Source: Burkholderiales bacterium
GTDB lineage: Bacteria > Pseudomonadota > Gammaproteobacteria > Burkholderiales > Burkholderiaceae_D
Reading direction: 5' to 3'
DNA length: 53,163 nt
NCBI GenBank assembly: GCA_016200895.1
Contig: JACQDX010000136.1
Span: forward strand, 1-53,163
Each line of letters begins with the position of its first letter. Position 1 is the stretch's first letter. Both the position numbers and the translations under genes were made by a program. Of the stretch, positions 25,058-33,664 are shown piece by piece. The notes below the pieces were generated by a model. The model had not been told where the DNA came from, made no database searches, and saw only the letters and a program-made list of their open reading frames with translations.

Positions 25058-25645
25058 ATGATGGGGAAAACCAGGCTGGAAGCATTCAGCGACGGCGTTA
25101 TCGCCATATTGATCACTATCATGGTGCTGGAAATGAAAGTGCCGCATGGTGGCACGCTGGATGTGCTGCTGCCTGTATGGCCGGTACTCCTTAGCTACAT
25201 CCTGAGCTTTGTCTACGTTGGTATTTACTGGAATAACCATCATCACATGCTGCACACTTGCCGCAAGGTGACTGGCGGGATTTTGTGGGCCAATCTGCAT
25301 TTGCTGTTCTGGCTTTCACTTATACCCTTCGCTTCTGGCTGGGTAGGTGAAAATCATTTTTCCTCGGCACCAGCAGCTTTGTATGGTGTGGTTTTGTTGA
25401 TGGCAGCGATTGCTTATTTCATACTGCAGCAACAGATTATCGCCACCCAGGGTGAGGATTCCTTGTTGAAAAAAGCCGTAGGTGCAGACTGGAAGGGCAA
25501 GCTCTCACCTATTACCTATGCGACCGCCATCCCTCTGGCTTTCTGGTATCCCTTGTTGTCGATGGCCTTGTATGTGGCGATGGCCTTGATATGGCTGATA
25601 CCTGATCGCCGTATAGAAAAAGCCTTGAAGAACCACGAAGAGTAA
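25058..25645 (+). CDS. TMEM175/DUF1211-family membrane protein (putative potassium channel)
   Basis: A 195-residue protein with six predicted helices. The family signature RLEAFSDGVIAILITIMVLEMKVP marks helix 1; conserved FSDG begins at about residue 10. Other blocks are YILSFVYVGIYWNNHHHMLH and LLFWLSLIPFASGWVGE. Bacterial members form tetrameric potassium channels. GGCGGAG (25046-25052) precedes two adjacent ATGs (25058, 25061); either may be used. It starts 24 bp after a structured repeat and is followed 5 bp later by the hydrolase gene, so the two are probably co-transcribed. Confidence 0.92.
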   Translation: MMGKTRLEAFSDGVIAILITIMVLEMKVPHGGTLDVLLPVWPVLLSYILSFVYVGIYWNNHHHMLHTCRKVTGGILWANLHLLFWLSLIPFASGWVGENHFSSAPAALYGVVLLMAAIAYFILQQQIIATQGEDSLLKKAVGADWKGKLSPITYATAIPLAFWYPLLSMALYVAMALIWLIPDRRIEKALKNHEE

Positions 25646-25650
25646 ATCCC

Positions 25651-26679
25651 ATGCGTATTGTTATATTTGCCGTCACTCTGGTGGTTGGCTTGGTTTTTTG
25701 CATGCCTGGTCGGGCTGCTGATCAGTCAAGCAATGACCAGACTATCGTTCTTGTCACCGCTACCGGGAAAATTGACGGCAGTTTGCAACTGCCAGTCAGC
25801 AAAGGAAAATTGCCTGTGGTACTGATCATTGCAGGTTCTGGTCCTACCGATAGGGACGGCAATTCCATCGGCCTCAAAGGCAAGAATGATTCCCTGAAAA
25901 TGCTGGCGCTATCCATGGCGCAAGCGGGGATTGCATCGGTACGCTTTGACAAGCGTGGCATCGCTGCCAGCGCCAGCGCCGCGACATCCGAAGCTGATCT
26001 GCGCTTTGAAACCTATGTGCAAGACGCAGTTGCCTGGTTAAAGCGATTGAAGGCGGACGCACGTTTTTCGGATGTCGCTATTCTGGGCCATAGCGAGGGT
26101 TCCCTGATTGCCATGCTGGCTGCCCAGCAAGAGCCAGTCATGGCATACATATCTGTGGCGGGACCGGCAAAAAATGCCGCTGATGTTTTGCTTCAGCAAT
26201 TGCAAGGGAAGTTGCCACCACTTCTGGCGATCAAGAATGAAGAAATCCTCAGTTCACTGCAAGCTGGAAAAATCTATGCTGATGTACCAGTGGAATTAAG
26301 GTCATTGTATCGCGACAGCATACAGCCTTATCTTATTTCCTGGTTTCATTACACGCCAGAACAGGAAATAGTCAAACTGAGTTGCCCTATACTATTGATA
26401 CAGGGGGACAAGGATATACAGGTAGATACTGCGCAATTGAAAGCCTTGATGGCGGCCAAGCCAGAGGCGGACAGCTTGCTGGTACATGATATGAACCATG
26501 TCTTGAAAATTATTCGCGGGGACATGACGCAGCAAATGTCTTCTTATACAGACCCGGATATTTCTTTAGCTCCCGAATTGAGTACTGGTCTTAATACTTT
26601 CTTGCGCGACAAACTCAAGAAAAAATGGTTCTTCCGACTTTTCTGTGGGTACTTTTTGAGAAAAAATTGTTGCTCTTGA
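25651..26679 (+). CDS. Exported alpha/beta hydrolase with a repeat-derived C-terminus
   Basis: A 342-residue protein with a signal peptide (VIFAVTLVVGLVFCMPGRAA). Catalytic elements of the fold are visible: oxyanion-side IIAGSGPTDRDGN, nucleophile elbow GHSEGS, acid in LIQGDKDIQVD and His in HDMNHVLK. It resembles the S9/S33-type esterase-peptidases annotated as alpha/beta hydrolases. The last 17 or so residues (from about WFFRLFCGYFL) are encoded by the terminal repeat of the MITE-like element at 26629-26827, and the stop codon lies inside that element. The natural end was probably near FLRDKLKK. It is likely co-transcribed with the TMEM175-type gene. Confidence 0.87.
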   Translation: MRIVIFAVTLVVGLVFCMPGRAADQSSNDQTIVLVTATGKIDGSLQLPVSKGKLPVVLIIAGSGPTDRDGNSIGLKGKNDSLKMLALSMAQAGIASVRFDKRGIAASASAATSEADLRFETYVQDAVAWLKRLKADARFSDVAILGHSEGSLIAMLAAQQEPVMAYISVAGPAKNAADVLLQQLQGKLPPLLAIKNEEILSSLQAGKIYADVPVELRSLYRDSIQPYLISWFHYTPEQEIVKLSCPILLIQGDKDIQVDTAQLKALMAAKPEADSLLVHDMNHVLKIIRGDMTQQMSSYTDPDISLAPELSTGLNTFLRDKLKKKWFFRLFCGYFLRKNCCS

Positions 26680-26827
26680 CCCAGTAATTTTCTTCCAATA
26701 CTCTGAAATACGCGCCAATACTGCGCTTTGCAGGCGTCCCGCTGCGCGGCAAGGTCGAGCATGAAAATCAAATGGCGTTTGGAGTTGACTCAAATTTCAC
26801 CCTTGACCCACAGTAAACTCGGATGAA
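26629..26827. mobile_element. MITE-like element, 199 bp, inserted at the hydrolase 3' end
   Basis: Left end TTCTTCCGACTTTTCTGTGG (from 26629), and the complement of TTCATCCGAGTTTACTGTGG at the right end (to 26827), agree over 22 bp with 3 mismatches; the inner CTGTGGGT is identical. There is no transposase inside. The left end is read through by the hydrolase gene and supplies its stop codon. The parent insertion sequence is not identified. Confidence 0.65.
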
Positions 26828-26891
26828 TCGAAAAAATAAAACATCTGCAGCAATGGATTGCCATTCCTGGCAGACTGTCTTACGATAGAAA

Positions 26892-26905
26892 TTGATCCGT
26901 ATCAA
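26892..26905. promoter_or_regulatory. Perfect FNR/Anr-type box before the DUF2189 gene
   Basis: TTGATCCGTATCAA matches TTGAT-N4-ATCAA exactly and is centred about 40 bp before the ATG at 26939. This predicts control by an oxygen-sensing CRP/FNR regulator. An activator at -41.5 would place the RNA start at or near the ATG, implying a very short leader. Confidence 0.72.
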
Positions 26906-26938
26906 AGAAGCGGACATTTCCGAATATCTGGGGACAAG

Positions 26939-27763
26939 ATGGCAAATCAATCGCAAGGCAGGGGTGGGGATAGTGCGCCTCCCGACATCAAGACCGTCAT
27001 CGACAATGAAGCAGTTTTCCCGCCATTGCGCCGGGTGAGCATGTTCCGGCCACTGGTCTGGTTGCAGTTGGGCTGGCAAGATGTTCGCGCTTCTGGCGGT
27101 TCCAGCATTTTTTATGGCGCGTGCTTTGCCGCCATGGGCCTGGTCTTGCGACTGGTGCTGAATAATGCACCTGAATATTTGTCTGCCCTGACATGTGGTT
27201 TTTTGCTGGTAGGTCCTTTGCTTGCATTGGGCTTATACGATATCAGCCGCCGCCTTGAAAATGTGCGTTCAGGTTTGCTGGGCAGTGTGTTTTCCATGCG
27301 GGGCCGTTGGAGCAATATTGGCGTGCTGGCTGTGGTGCTGGCCATCATCATGATGGTATGGGCGCGTGCTTCGCTGGTGATCTTTGCGCTTTTTTATAAC
27401 AAAGGCATGCCGACCATGCAGGGTTTTCTGGCGCAATTGTTTTCACTGAATAATCTGGAATTTCTGGCCGTATACGTCTGCATAGGCTTTGTTTTTGCCA
27501 GTCTGGTATTTGCCATCAGTTGGGTGTCGATACCCTTGATGCTCGATAGAGATACCGACGCCATTACCGCCATGATCATCAGTTGTGTTGCCTTGTTCAT
27601 CAATGTTCCGGCGACTATCGTCTGGTCTTCGCTCATCATTGCCAGTGTGGTGCTGAGCTTCATGAGCTGGAATCTGGGTTTCGTGATACTTATGCCGATT
27701 ATTGGACATGCAAGCTGGCATGCTTATAAGGATGTGGTTGGCAATGCTGCTGATCGTCAGTAA
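26939..27763 (+). CDS. DUF2189 membrane protein
   Basis: ATG 26939 is preceded by GGGGA and gives 274 residues; the frame is open further upstream but runs through the FNR box. Family features: PPLRRVSMFRPLVWLQLGWQDVRA, FLLVGPLLALGLYDISRRLE, and about six membrane helices with WVSIPLMLDRDTDA between the later ones. In proteobacteria DUF2189 genes are often found near cytochrome oxidase or denitrification genes. Here it stands alone, but the upstream FNR box supports a link to low oxygen. No catalytic or haem motif is evident. Confidence 0.9.
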   Translation: MANQSQGRGGDSAPPDIKTVIDNEAVFPPLRRVSMFRPLVWLQLGWQDVRASGGSSIFYGACFAAMGLVLRLVLNNAPEYLSALTCGFLLVGPLLALGLYDISRRLENVRSGLLGSVFSMRGRWSNIGVLAVVLAIIMMVWARASLVIFALFYNKGMPTMQGFLAQLFSLNNLEFLAVYVCIGFVFASLVFAISWVSIPLMLDRDTDAITAMIISCVALFINVPATIVWSSLIIASVVLSFMSWNLGFVILMPIIGHASWHAYKDVVGNAADRQ

Positions 27764-27835
27764 GGTGACAATCCTAAGTTGACTTAAGTTGACCATAAGC
27801 AGCAAGATCGAACCTCAGCCCACACCTTAAATTGA

Positions 27836-29821
27836 TCAGACCTTCACATTGATATCATCAGCAACACCACTGTCTTTTTCTGGTTCACCCAGCTCTTTGG
27901 CTTGATGATAAGCAGAGTCTGCCTCTGCATCATGACGCTGGTTTTGTGCATGTTCATGCAAATCCAGTGTGACCGGTTCTACGACCGTAACAGCTTCTGG
28001 CGCTGTGACTGAATCAGTCTCAGCTGAGCGCGGTTTTTCTGATGTGTTAGCTTGAAGACCATCTCTCACACGAAATGCAGCTACTGCAGCAGAAATCAGA
28101 GGATTGATGCTGGCCTGTATGCCAGTGCCACTAGCGCTAGTGTTTATTATGGCACTGTTGTTGACAGGTGTTGTTTGCAGAGTACTGGCATTGCTAGTCA
28201 CCGGGGCAGCAACTGTCGTTGAAACTGGACTGCCTGGTAAAGGGGGATTGTTAGCCGCAAGCTTGTTTGCCGCAGTGGTAGCCTGATTTATCGTATCGAG
28301 TGTCTTGCTGACCTCTGCAAACGTGGAAGAGTTATTGGGCACTGTCTTCGTATTTGTTGATGCTGCGTTTGATGTAGCGCTTTCATTTAATTTAATCGAA
28401 TTTGCAGCAACCTGATTTTCCAGCTGGCTTTCGGTCAGCAGCGACGATGGTATTGTAGGGTTTGCTGCAAGTTTATTTGCATTCGCTATACTTGCCAGTA
28501 ATGTCGTAGGTGTATCCACTGATACTGCAGGTGGTGCCTGAATATTTGTTTGAGCTGTGGTTTGTGAATTCAGCGGCTGCGAAGACGCAGCGGTGGCAAT
28601 CTCAGGCGGCTCTGCTGCAGTTGACAGGGCATTGGTGTTGCTACCTGTACTTGCACCGGACGCAGTTGCAGAGATATTTGTGCTGCTCTCCTGATCAGGT
28701 GCTTTAGTATTTAATGTCGCATTCGATGCTATGTCTGTCGCTATGGTAGAAGTTATATTGGCCGTGGCATCAGCAGATGTGCCAACAGTTGGATTGAGCG
28801 CTGCACTAACTTGCGAATTAGCTTGCGAATTCGTTGCCGCGTTATTTTGGGCAAGCGTTTCTGCAGTAGTTGTTTGTGAAGATGCGGATATTGCACGCGC
28901 AAGCTGCGAATTGCTCACTGCATCATTTGCACCGTCGGCGTTGACAACTGCTGTCTGCGTATTCCTGGTAGTATTAATCGCAGCTCGCAGCGCTTCATCT
29001 CCCAATGCTTGCTGGAATTGCTCACCGGCGGTGGTTGCTGCGGCCACTGTGCTCTCATTCAAACTGGCTGATGCATTGTTGTTACTGACATTGTTATTCG
29101 TATCGGTACTTGAAGTTGGACTTGTCACATCAGTATTTTCAGTATCAGTTGAACTGGTAGTTGTCAGAAGATTGCCAGAAGCCAGTTCCTGATTTTGTGC
29201 GATAACCGCGCTCTCGGCACTCCCCAGTATCTGCAATGCTTGCGTCAGTAAAGATGTCGTGCCCGTTGGATTTTCAGCCAGGGCATTTTGAAAAGTGTTC
29301 ACATCCAGTGCCAGAAAACTGTTGCTGTCAGCTTGGGCGATATTTTGCAAGTTGATCCCAATTTTCCCCAATTGCTCGAACAGGCTGCTGCCGTCTGCAT
29401 TTTGTGCGCCAGCATTCATGGCTTGCAAGAGACTGTCACTACTGCTGGGTATCAAGGGGTTTTCGGCCAGATTGGAGTTGCTGGCTTGCAGTTGGTTAAA
29501 TGTGTCTACAAATGAAGTCGCAATAGCAGTGAGCTGGGCAATGTCGGCTTTGGTTTGTGTGGCATCAGCCTGCGTTACGGTATTCGTAGTTGAGCCATTC
29601 GTTGAAACATTGGCAGTTTGCCTGCTTTGCAAACGCGCTGTATAGACCAAAAGTTCACCCAGCGCAGAAACATCAACAGTGATGTTATTACTATGTAGTG
29701 CATCAAGCAAACCGGGGTTGCTGGCTATTGCTGGCGACAGGGGATTAATCGTACCAAGATTGATTGCTGATGCCGCTTGCGATGCCGACGTGGTCACTGA
29801 ACTGATGGGCGAGATAATCAT
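27836..29821 (-). CDS. Large Ser/Thr/Asn/Ala-rich protein with FliD C-terminal-like segment
   Basis: A 661-residue protein without signal peptide. Residues 35-215 resemble the C-terminal part of flagellar cap protein FliD: ELLVYTARLQSR, TSFVDTFNQLQASNSNL, SLFEQLGKIGINLQ, FLALDVNTFQNALAENPTG. Residues about 215-600 are low complexity (Asn, Thr, Ser, Ala, Gln) and probably disordered. The tail (600-661) is charged, with LDLHEHAQNQRHDAEAD. No flagellar genes are nearby. A surface or flagellum-associated role is possible; the FliD likeness is by eye and moderate. Confidence 0.75.
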   Translation of the reverse strand: MIISPISSVTTSASQAASAINLGTINPLSPAIASNPGLLDALHSNNITVDVSALGELLVYTARLQSRQTANVSTNGSTTNTVTQADATQTKADIAQLTAIATSFVDTFNQLQASNSNLAENPLIPSSSDSLLQAMNAGAQNADGSSLFEQLGKIGINLQNIAQADSNSFLALDVNTFQNALAENPTGTTSLLTQALQILGSAESAVIAQNQELASGNLLTTTSSTDTENTDVTSPTSSTDTNNNVSNNNASASLNESTVAAATTAGEQFQQALGDEALRAAINTTRNTQTAVVNADGANDAVSNSQLARAISASSQTTTAETLAQNNAATNSQANSQVSAALNPTVGTSADATANITSTIATDIASNATLNTKAPDQESSTNISATASGASTGSNTNALSTAAEPPEIATAASSQPLNSQTTAQTNIQAPPAVSVDTPTTLLASIANANKLAANPTIPSSLLTESQLENQVAANSIKLNESATSNAASTNTKTVPNNSSTFAEVSKTLDTINQATTAANKLAANNPPLPGSPVSTTVAAPVTSNASTLQTTPVNNSAIINTSASGTGIQASINPLISAAVAAFRVRDGLQANTSEKPRSAETDSVTAPEAVTVVEPVTLDLHEHAQNQRHDAEADSAYHQAKELGEPEKDSGVADDINVKV

Positions 29822-29940
29822 GCGCTACCTGCTTTCTTGGGACTTACTTTTATACGTATTTACAGCCTATATCTACTTTCGTAAATGCTCTGTGCGCTGG
29901 CTCACTTAAGGTGCGAAACCAGTAAACATTCAGGCAAATA

Positions 29941-29975
29941 AAAAAACCTCATAGTATTTAGCTATGAGGTTTTTT
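29941..29975 (-). terminator. Terminator of the tricorn-type protease gene
   Basis: A 14-bp stem (AAAAAACCTCATAG / CTATGAGGTTTTTT) with a 7-base loop; on the minus strand it ends in a T-run, 31 bp after the protease stop. The A/T runs make it usable in both directions. Confidence 0.92.
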
Positions 29976-30006
29976 TATGCAACAAGAAAAACTACTTATT
30001 TGCCAT

Positions 30007-33000
30007 TCATTTCAACGGCGGAATAACCTGTGGCACCAGCGCTTTTATTGGCTGTTCTTTCAGTTTTTTCTCCAGCAATTGAATTGCAGCCTCCAGTTGC
30101 TGGTCTTTGCCGTTGAAGGTGGCATGTGGCAGATTTTCTACTTCGACGTCCGGTACTACACCTATCCCTTCCACCAGCCAGCGGCCATCCATTCCAAACT
30201 GTGCATTTTCAGCAGCCCTGATCATGCCATTGTCAGACAGGGTATTGTTATCTGACAGCCAGACACCAGCACCTGCCGTGCGTCTGCCTACCAGCGGACC
30301 CAGCTTCAAGGCCTTGACACCAGCTGCAAAGGTTTCGCCGTCAGAGTAAGTCAATTCATCCACCAGCACCACCAGATGACCGCGGAAGGTTTGCTGCATA
30401 TTGGTGTACGGTGCAGAGGTTGGTGAAGCCCAGTAAGCCCAGGCTTTGCGCAAGAGTTTTTCTATGATCCAGCTATCGATATTGCCACCACGGTTGCGGC
30501 GTACATCAATGATCAAACCATCGCGTTCTATATTGCTGTAAAACTCACGGGCAAAACTATTGATATCTTGTGTGCCCATGGCACGCAAATGCAGGTAACC
30601 GATGCGGCCTTGCGATGCTTTGTTGACTTGCTCGCTACGGCTTTGCTCCCAGTCGCTGTAACGTAGATTGGCATGCTTCATCATATTGACTGGCGTGACG
30701 ATGACAGCGCGGGCAGCCTGGTCACCACGTTTGACATGCATCAATACCTGTTTGTCTGCCTGATTGGTCAACAGGTCCGAGATATCGCGCGCTTCCAGCA
30801 CTGTCTGACCATTGATGGCGGTGATGATGTCGCCTTCCCTGATGTCCAGATCTGGATGTGACAGTGGCGTGCGCTCGGATGGTAATTCCGGTTCAGTATG
30901 ATAGATATGGTCTATGCGATAGCCGGTAGCCGTGCGGCTCAATACTGCACCCAGTGAAGCGGCTTGTCCTTCAGGTGCTGCACGGCGTATATCACCGGGA
31001 CGAGTTTGTGAATGCAGGGTGCTGACTTCGCTGGCCATCATGCCCAGCACATCATTCAACTCTGCCCTGTCAGTAATGCGGTCGACCAGCGGTGCGTATT
31101 TGGTACGTACCTTGTTCCAGTCTACACCGCGCATTTTGTCATCAAACAAAAAGTCCCTGTGCATGCGCCATGCATCGGCATACATTTGCTGCCATTCAAG
31201 TTTGGGGCTGAGGAAGAAAGCCCAGTCGTTAATATTGACCTTGGATTTGCTGACATCGCCTGGCTGTTTCGCACCTGCCTCGACAACAAAGAATTCATTC
31301 GGACCAGTGCCAATTTGCTGGCGATAAAACACATGCTTCTTGTCGGCGGACAAATCAAACTGGCGGATGTTGCCCGCAAAAATATCAGGTTGCGGGGATG
31401 TCTTGCTGATCGCCAGGGTCTTCAAAGTGCCCTTGCCATCTGTGCCTTCCAGTTCTGAAAAATAAATACGCTTGTCGTCAATGGCGAGGTCGCGGTAATT
31501 GCCATAAGCCAGCGGCACCTGGTACAAGCGCTCGGCCAGACCAGCATACTGTATTGCTGGCAGGACAGGCTTGGCTGGTTTCTTTACTTCCTCAGCTTTA
31601 TCGGCAGGTTTGTCTTTTGACTTGTCGGCGCTCTTGTCCTCAGTTTTTTCTTTGTCCTTATCTTTTTCTTTATCTTTATCTGCTGCTTTATCACTGGATT
31701 TGCTCAACTCATCGTCGGCCTTGAAGGGAAAGCGATTTCCAGCTTGCAGAGCCAGCGCATACAGGCCAGTACGTTTTTCAAAGTGCGGGCCCATATTGCG
31801 GTCCCCCCAGGGGGCACGGTTGCTGACCTGGAAATTGCGTTCAGAGTAAAAGTATAGCCAGTGTCCATCGGGTGAGAATACCGGCGCATGTGAGTTGTAC
31901 CTGTCGCTGGTGACAAAGTGAATTTGCTTGCTGTCTACCGCATACAAACCTATTTGTGGTCTTTGCAACTTATTGTCAGCCCTGACGATGGCGATGGTTT
32001 TGCTGTCGGGCGACCAGATGACTTCTTCCTGTCTTTCTGCGCCAATTTTTCCAGCGTCATCAATCACTTGATTGGTCTTGGTCGCCAGATCCAGCAGCCA
32101 CAGCCTGCCGCGTTTGTCGGTATGCGCCAGCCACTTGCCATCAGGGGAGGGGATAATACGGTAGCGGTGTACGTCACCATTGCTTGTCAGGACTTCTGGT
32201 TTGCCGAGGCCATTGGCAGGGAATTTCCAGATTTCATTTTCGCCAGTAGTATCGACAATGGCGTACACGGATTTGTCATCATGTGAAAACACGGCTTCGC
32301 GGGCGCGGGCGTTTTCTGGTACGGGCAAGTCTATGCGTCTTTGCGGGCCTGAGCCTGCAATTGTCAGACGGCCGCGAGCGGTGAAAAGCAGGCGTTCTTC
32401 CTTGCCGGCGATTTCTATATTCGATACATACTCCATAGGGTTTTTGATCTGGCGTTTGCGTTGCTGATCAAAGTCGGATACCAGGTCTATGGTCAAGGTC
32501 TGGTCTTTGGCATTGGCGATATCAAGTACATGCAAGTCGGCACCGAGCTGGTAGGCTATCTTGCCATCAGCAACGCTGGGATTGCGTACTTCCCAATCCT
32601 TGTGTTGGGTCAGGGCGCGGGCATCTGTGCCATCAGGGTTGGCGCTCCAGATATTGAAGGCACCGTTGCGGTCGCTGACAAAATAAAGCTTACCCTTCCA
32701 CAGCATGGGGCGGCGGTTATTGCTTTTATCGTCGGCAAATAATTGCGTGGCTTCAGTTTTAGCCTGTACGTCATAACGCCAGACTTGTGCAGTGGCACCA
32801 CCGCGATATTGTTTTGCATTGTCATTCGTCATATGCAAGCCAAAACGGGTGAAGTACAAATACTTGCCGCTGTCATCGAGTACAGCTTCATTCGCATCTG
32901 CTACCGGGAACACTCTGCGCGCCAGGGTTTGCGGGTTGATTGCAGCGATGATGCGGTGCGATGCAGGACCTGTGCTATTGAGTGTCGTCACCAGGACTTC

Positions 33001-33351
33001 ACCACTGGCTGTCCAGCCCAGCACGGATACCTGGTCATTTTCGAAACTGATGCGCTTGGGCACGCCACCTGTCATCGGCATAACATAGGCTTCTGTCGCT
33101 CCTTCGTAGGCAGCAGAAAACGCCAGCCATTTGCCATCTTGTGAAATGGCGGGCAAGGTTTCTGCCGCAGGATGGCTGGTCAGCCTTTGCGCCTGGCCAC
33201 CACTACTTGCCACTCTCCATAAATCGCCTTCAGCCGTGAATACAACAGCATCACCACGTATGCTGGGAAAACGATAATAGGCTGGTGCAGCAAGTGCGGT
33301 AGTCATGAGGCTGGTCAGACTAAGAGCGAGGGCGAGTTTGCTTGGTCTCAT
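30007..33351 (-). CDS. Tricorn-type S41 protease, exported
   Basis: A 1114-residue protein. Signal peptide MRPSKLALALSLTSLMTTALAAPA; beta-propeller repeats of the tricorn/TolB kind (25-about 650: PAISQDGKWLAFSA, DDSGKYLYFTRFG, SPDGKWLAHTDKRGRLWLLDL, SPDGHWLYFYSERN); a charged Lys/Asp/Glu insert around residue 560-600; a PDZ domain (LDIREGDIITAINGQTV); and an S41 catalytic domain with VRRNRGGNIDSWI and the nucleophile region TYSDGETFAAGVKAL. His in SEVSTLHSQT fits the catalytic histidine of tricorn. It probably degrades peptides in the periplasm. It is divergent from the GH44 gene, with 313 bp between them. Confidence 0.94.
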   Translation of the reverse strand: MRPSKLALALSLTSLMTTALAAPAYYRFPSIRGDAVVFTAEGDLWRVASSGGQAQRLTSHPAAETLPAISQDGKWLAFSAAYEGATEAYVMPMTGGVPKRISFENDQVSVLGWTASGEVLVTTLNSTGPASHRIIAAINPQTLARRVFPVADANEAVLDDSGKYLYFTRFGLHMTNDNAKQYRGGATAQVWRYDVQAKTEATQLFADDKSNNRRPMLWKGKLYFVSDRNGAFNIWSANPDGTDARALTQHKDWEVRNPSVADGKIAYQLGADLHVLDIANAKDQTLTIDLVSDFDQQRKRQIKNPMEYVSNIEIAGKEERLLFTARGRLTIAGSGPQRRIDLPVPENARAREAVFSHDDKSVYAIVDTTGENEIWKFPANGLGKPEVLTSNGDVHRYRIIPSPDGKWLAHTDKRGRLWLLDLATKTNQVIDDAGKIGAERQEEVIWSPDSKTIAIVRADNKLQRPQIGLYAVDSKQIHFVTSDRYNSHAPVFSPDGHWLYFYSERNFQVSNRAPWGDRNMGPHFEKRTGLYALALQAGNRFPFKADDELSKSSDKAADKDKEKDKDKEKTEDKSADKSKDKPADKAEEVKKPAKPVLPAIQYAGLAERLYQVPLAYGNYRDLAIDDKRIYFSELEGTDGKGTLKTLAISKTSPQPDIFAGNIRQFDLSADKKHVFYRQQIGTGPNEFFVVEAGAKQPGDVSKSKVNINDWAFFLSPKLEWQQMYADAWRMHRDFLFDDKMRGVDWNKVRTKYAPLVDRITDRAELNDVLGMMASEVSTLHSQTRPGDIRRAAPEGQAASLGAVLSRTATGYRIDHIYHTEPELPSERTPLSHPDLDIREGDIITAINGQTVLEARDISDLLTNQADKQVLMHVKRGDQAARAVIVTPVNMMKHANLRYSDWEQSRSEQVNKASQGRIGYLHLRAMGTQDINSFAREFYSNIERDGLIIDVRRNRGGNIDSWIIEKLLRKAWAYWASPTSAPYTNMQQTFRGHLVVLVDELTYSDGETFAAGVKALKLGPLVGRRTAGAGVWLSDNNTLSDNGMIRAAENAQFGMDGRWLVEGIGVVPDVEVENLPHATFNGKDQQLEAAIQLLEKKLKEQPIKALVPQVIPPLK

Positions 33352-33664
33352 TGTTATTCTCGAAAATGGATGTGGATTGTTTTTTAATAAATACTTATGT
33401 AAATTGAAATTAAAATTACAAAGTTGTGTTGCAAAAAAATAGCCTTAAATACGTGCAAAGGCTGGGTAAAAACGATACTTGATGACGGGATTTGCAACAT
33501 TCTGTAAGCAGTTTTTCATTTATCCAAGGAAAAACAGAAACAATATGTTTTACAGTTACATTTGGCTGCCAGGTGTTTCTTGAATTGTTAAAAATTATGA
33601 AGTACCCTGAATGCTGAGTTTCCACTTGGAAATAATTTATTTGCGAGCAGACCAAGGGTGCATC
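33352..33664. other. 313-bp AT-rich divergent region between protease and GH44 genes
   Basis: It must hold the promoters of both flanking genes but no consensus pair is convincing. On the minus strand, AGCCTT (33441-33446) and AAGGCT (33458-33463) form a short hairpin followed by seven T's, a weak terminator-like signal with no gene feeding into it. I see no repeat or ORF that I would support. Confidence 0.45.

Noticed and set aside
28731..29192. Hydrophobic-looking frame antisense to the FliD-like gene
   Set aside because: The Ser/Thr/Asn/Ala-rich coding strand automatically gives Val/Leu/Ala-rich antisense frames; no start signal.
31600..31700. Tandem TTATCT/TTTATC units
   Set aside because: They encode the charged Lys/Asp/Glu insert of the tricorn-type protease; coding microrepeat, not a regulatory array.
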